A stretch of DNA of 64,000 bases from the NCBI GenBank assembly GCA_030549775.1, contig CM060172.1, forward strand, positions 52,379,942-52,443,941, read 5' to 3'. Made by a program: the position numbers and the translations under genes. Under the pieces are notes generated by a model. That model was given only the letters and a program-made list of their open reading frames with translations. It made no database searches and was not told the DNA's origin. The stretch is from Tamarix chinensis (lineage: Eukaryota > Streptophyta > Magnoliopsida > Caryophyllales > Tamaricaceae). This document shows, in pieces, positions 61,591 to 64,000 of the stretch; the first letter of the stretch is position 1, and every line of letters starts with the position of its first letter.

Positions 61591-62137
61591 TTTTAATATA
61601 GACATGATTTGATAATAGCTTACCATATTATTATTTCTTTTTTCTAATATTCACACAACTTTGGGAATGCATATAGCAAATATCCATTCATGTATTCATA
61701 CACTTCATTATTTACCTTATCCTTCCAATGATACAAGAGTAGTTAATGAATATAATGGCTTAAGCTTCTTCACTAATTTAATTACAAGTACCAAAATTCT
61801 CTACTAATTTGTACCTTCATTGAGAGGTGGTAACCAAAGACTAACAATTTCCTCTTGCCATTTGGAGATGTGATGATTACATTACATGATGTGTAATATA
61901 TTTTTGGTATTTTGTGATGAGTTAAATCCACAAGCACACATATTCGTTATAGCATTTCAAGTTTGTATCCCATAGAGACTTTATTATTGAGTAATAAGTT
62001 TTTACTATTTTAGATATCTAGATGAATCAAATTCAGAGAATTGAAAAATGACCAACAGAATAAAATCAATTGGTAAGGTTAATGGAATTAAGAAAATCTA
62101 ATTAAAATGCTAGGATTGGATTTTCATCACAACTTGG

Positions 62138-63664
62138 TAATTAATAAATAATTATTTTTTTCCAAAGAAATATAAATTTATTGATTCTCAAGCTTACTCA
62201 ACATTACATCCTAGGTGACAACATTGATCTATGATATGCATGTAGCAGCTATACTTATCACATTTTTGGCCTTTCTTCCTCTAACTGAGTGAGAACAACA
62301 AACTGATTACATAGTGTGGAATTCTATTTTGAATGCTTGAATGTCTTATTGATAGTGTCATCCTATGATGAAGAAGCATCAGATGATGCATGATATGTCT
62401 TTTCTATTTTCTTCCAGGTTATAGCCTGAGGTTTGATAGTGGTTGGAGTAGAAAGATTGTGTTGTTGTATAGCAATGGTTAGCTTATGTTCAACTGATGG
62501 ATTTATTTGGGTAGTTTGAGTCTGATTCTTAGGGAAAGAATAACTAGTTTTCCCCATACTATCATACTCATTACAATATGCAAATTTCCACTCATAGAGT
62601 ATAGGTTATGATAGTATCTTCCCATTAGGATCTAATATACCACTTTTTCCACACTCTTTTTTGTAACATCTACCTCCATACGAAGGCATGCATAAGAAAT
62701 TCTTTCTCTTTTCTGTGTAAATCAATCCATGTATAAGGGTTGTCCAACTACACTTGCAATTTAACTAAGAGAATCTGTGTCCCAGTAGTCCAATGGGAGA
62801 TTAGGAAGTTTAATCCACAAAGGAAGGAATTGGAACTTTTCAACTTCCTATGCCAATGTTTAAGAATAAATGGTTTGTTAGCATATTTCTAGTATGGGTA
62901 AGATAATATCCAATCTATATCCTTAGCAGAGGCACACTTGAAGATAATAAAACCCTCTTCATGGAGTAGGATTCTTGGAGGGGTGATTGAAGTCCAATTC
63001 ATTTGTGCAAATCAAATCATCTGTCCCACAATTGGGCGATAACCAATGATATAACTAATTACAACATACTACCAATCCTCATAAGAATTTTGAATCTTAG
63101 TTTTCTAAATTTCTACTCGCTAAGCATCTCCAACTAGAGTAGGAGGAATATAAGCCAATGGAGAACCTAAATGAGTGGTGCAATTTCTAGTGATTTTATC
63201 TTTCCAAGAGATTGGTAAAGGCAATGGGGGTTTGTTGGTTTCCTAAATCTCTTGATTTTCCCATTTTTTCCCATCCGATTGAGTTTCTAGTTAATTAGGC
63301 TTGATTCAACCTTTTCCATTTGAACTTGTATACTTGATAAAATCTCTTCACTAGAGTCTCCCATAAGCGACACACTAACCCTACTTTGAGGAGTAGCCTC
63401 TTCTAACTTAATTGAGTTATTTTTCTCTTTCTTATTCGTTATTCCCATTGATCCACTCCTACCGAGTTCTTTCTTTTTTTGTAGAAAATGCTCCTCTCCT
63501 CGTTTGGGCATTGAGGAAAGAGGAGAGAGCTCTTAAGCGAGATTAGATCTTTTGTGTAAGCTTTCTTTTTATGATAATGAACAATCAATTTAATCTCTAA
63601 ATAATTACTTAAATCTGAGAGGATGAAATAGCTTAAAATAACTAATATCCTAGTTCAAGGTTTA
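62138..63664 (-). mobile_element. LINE (L1-type) insertion with ORF1 only
   Basis: Minus strand, 5' end at the right. An A-rich tail (plus-strand T run near 62150) at the left end fits target-primed insertion. It contains ORF1 but no endonuclease or reverse transcriptase, and ORF1 is followed almost at once by the 3' end. Total about 1.5 kb against the several kb of a full LINE. Exact target-site duplication not resolved. Confidence 0.6.
62363..63511 (-). pseudogene. LINE ORF1 protein, DUF4283 and zinc-knuckle type, degenerate
   Basis: Nucleic-acid chaperone-type ORF1 of plant L1 elements. N-terminus from the ATG at 63511 is MPKRGEEHFLQKKKELGRSG, basic, then Ser-rich, followed by a stop. A DUF4283-like middle (63060-62640) has INWTSI-type start, LLHEEGFIIFKCASAKDIDW, NKPFILKHWHRKL, then a broken LPNLPL/YWTT-like stretch. 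C-terminal frame begins YEWKFAYCNEY, with a zinc knuckle reduced to remnants (Cys then SYSFPK in place of the final Cys-Pro), then a Thr/Ser/Gln-rich tail to 62363. At least three stops and two frameshifts. Confidence 0.68.
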
Positions 63665-64000
63665 AAATTTGTACCTAATCCAAATTAATAACCTATTTTC
63701 ATGGTATTAAATTGAATTAAATCAATTACGTTCTATACTAAATTAGTAAAATTCGAAAGAAACTCTAGCATACTTTTATGGTTCGATTCTCCCATTTAAT
63801 TGTTAGAGTGTTAGTTATTATTCTTCAATATTTAGTTATTAGACTAAAACCTATATTTAATCAAATTGGCGATCAAATAATTCAATCATAAATGAAGAAC
63901 TTAAAAATTGAAATCAAGAATTCCAGAAATCGAAAAGGAAATTAAACAAATGTATCATTAATCAACAATTTATACTGTTTCTAATCCTAGAAAAGGAATC

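Larger units (their letters stand above)
61925..64000. repeat. Dispersed repeat R2, second copy of R1, interrupted by a LINE
   Basis: 61925-62137 and 63665-64000 align in order with 47585-48122. The interruption is the LINE fragment below. Runs off the window. Confidence 0.75.

Noticed and set aside
1..64000. tRNA, rRNA, organelle DNA, CRISPR, bacterial-type operons and centromere-type satellites
   Set aside because: I saw no intact tRNA fold, rRNA, plastid or mitochondrial gene, spaced identical repeats, or long monomeric arrays.

Overview
This window is a stretch of nuclear heterochromatin from a flowering plant. It is strongly AT-rich and has no intact host gene. Almost every coding trace belongs to a retroelement: Ty3/gypsy gag, aspartic protease (PR), reverse transcriptase (RT), RNase H (RH) and integrase (INT); one Ty1/copia remnant; one LINE ORF1; and at least nine long LTR-like blocks ending in the plant-typical TGTAACACC...GGTGTTACA pair. 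Initiator-Met-type primer-binding sites, 5-bp target-site duplications (TSDs), a hAT-type miniature element and tRNA-derived SINE heads all point to a plant. I could not name the species.

Layout. 1-2936: 5' part of a Ty3/gypsy element on the minus strand (called G0), comparatively young, with LTR, primer site, leader, gag and protease. 3270-10684: two plus-strand long LTRs in succession, the second split by a reverse-oriented 3.4-kb LTR with TSD GTTAT (5086-8472). 10685-15994: decayed minus-strand gypsy G1. 16060-21550: older minus-strand gypsy G2, split between gag and protease by another long LTR. About 21600-28551: a long LTR opened by at least two later insertions, including a 2.1-kb reverse LTR (24738-26830). 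29345-31498: Ty1/copia remnant cut off inside integrase. 31499-39853: minus-strand gypsy G3 with an extra pol tail beyond its 5' LTR, and with a CpG-rich 1.7-kb solo LTR (37809-39495, TSD ATCAT) inside that LTR. 42505-43802: second copy of the first long LTR. 43985-47579: plus-strand gypsy G4 with a large internal deletion. 47580-48913: dispersed repeat R1. 48919-51687: solo LTR with TSD ATTCT. 51693-56960: the only stretch not dominated by retroelements, with a hAT-type MITE, a SINE head and a CpG-retaining segment with two G-boxes. 56961-61443: another long LTR carrying an array of a palindromic motif. 61925-64000: second copy of R1 interrupted by a LINE that has ORF1 only.

No gene network operates here. 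The parts relate by order of insertion: decayed gypsy bodies are the oldest layer, long LTRs landed in them, and the CpG-rich G0 and the 37.8-39.5 kb solo LTR look youngest. Premature stops in G0 are all of the C-to-T kind, as expected from decay of methylated cytosine. I found no evidence for a new coding system. The most distinctive signals are the palindromic-motif arrays, a terminal echo/hairpin shared by the long LTRs, the tandem arrangement of G3, and the CpG-retaining segment near 56 kb. Boundaries marked as approximate come from visual comparison only.
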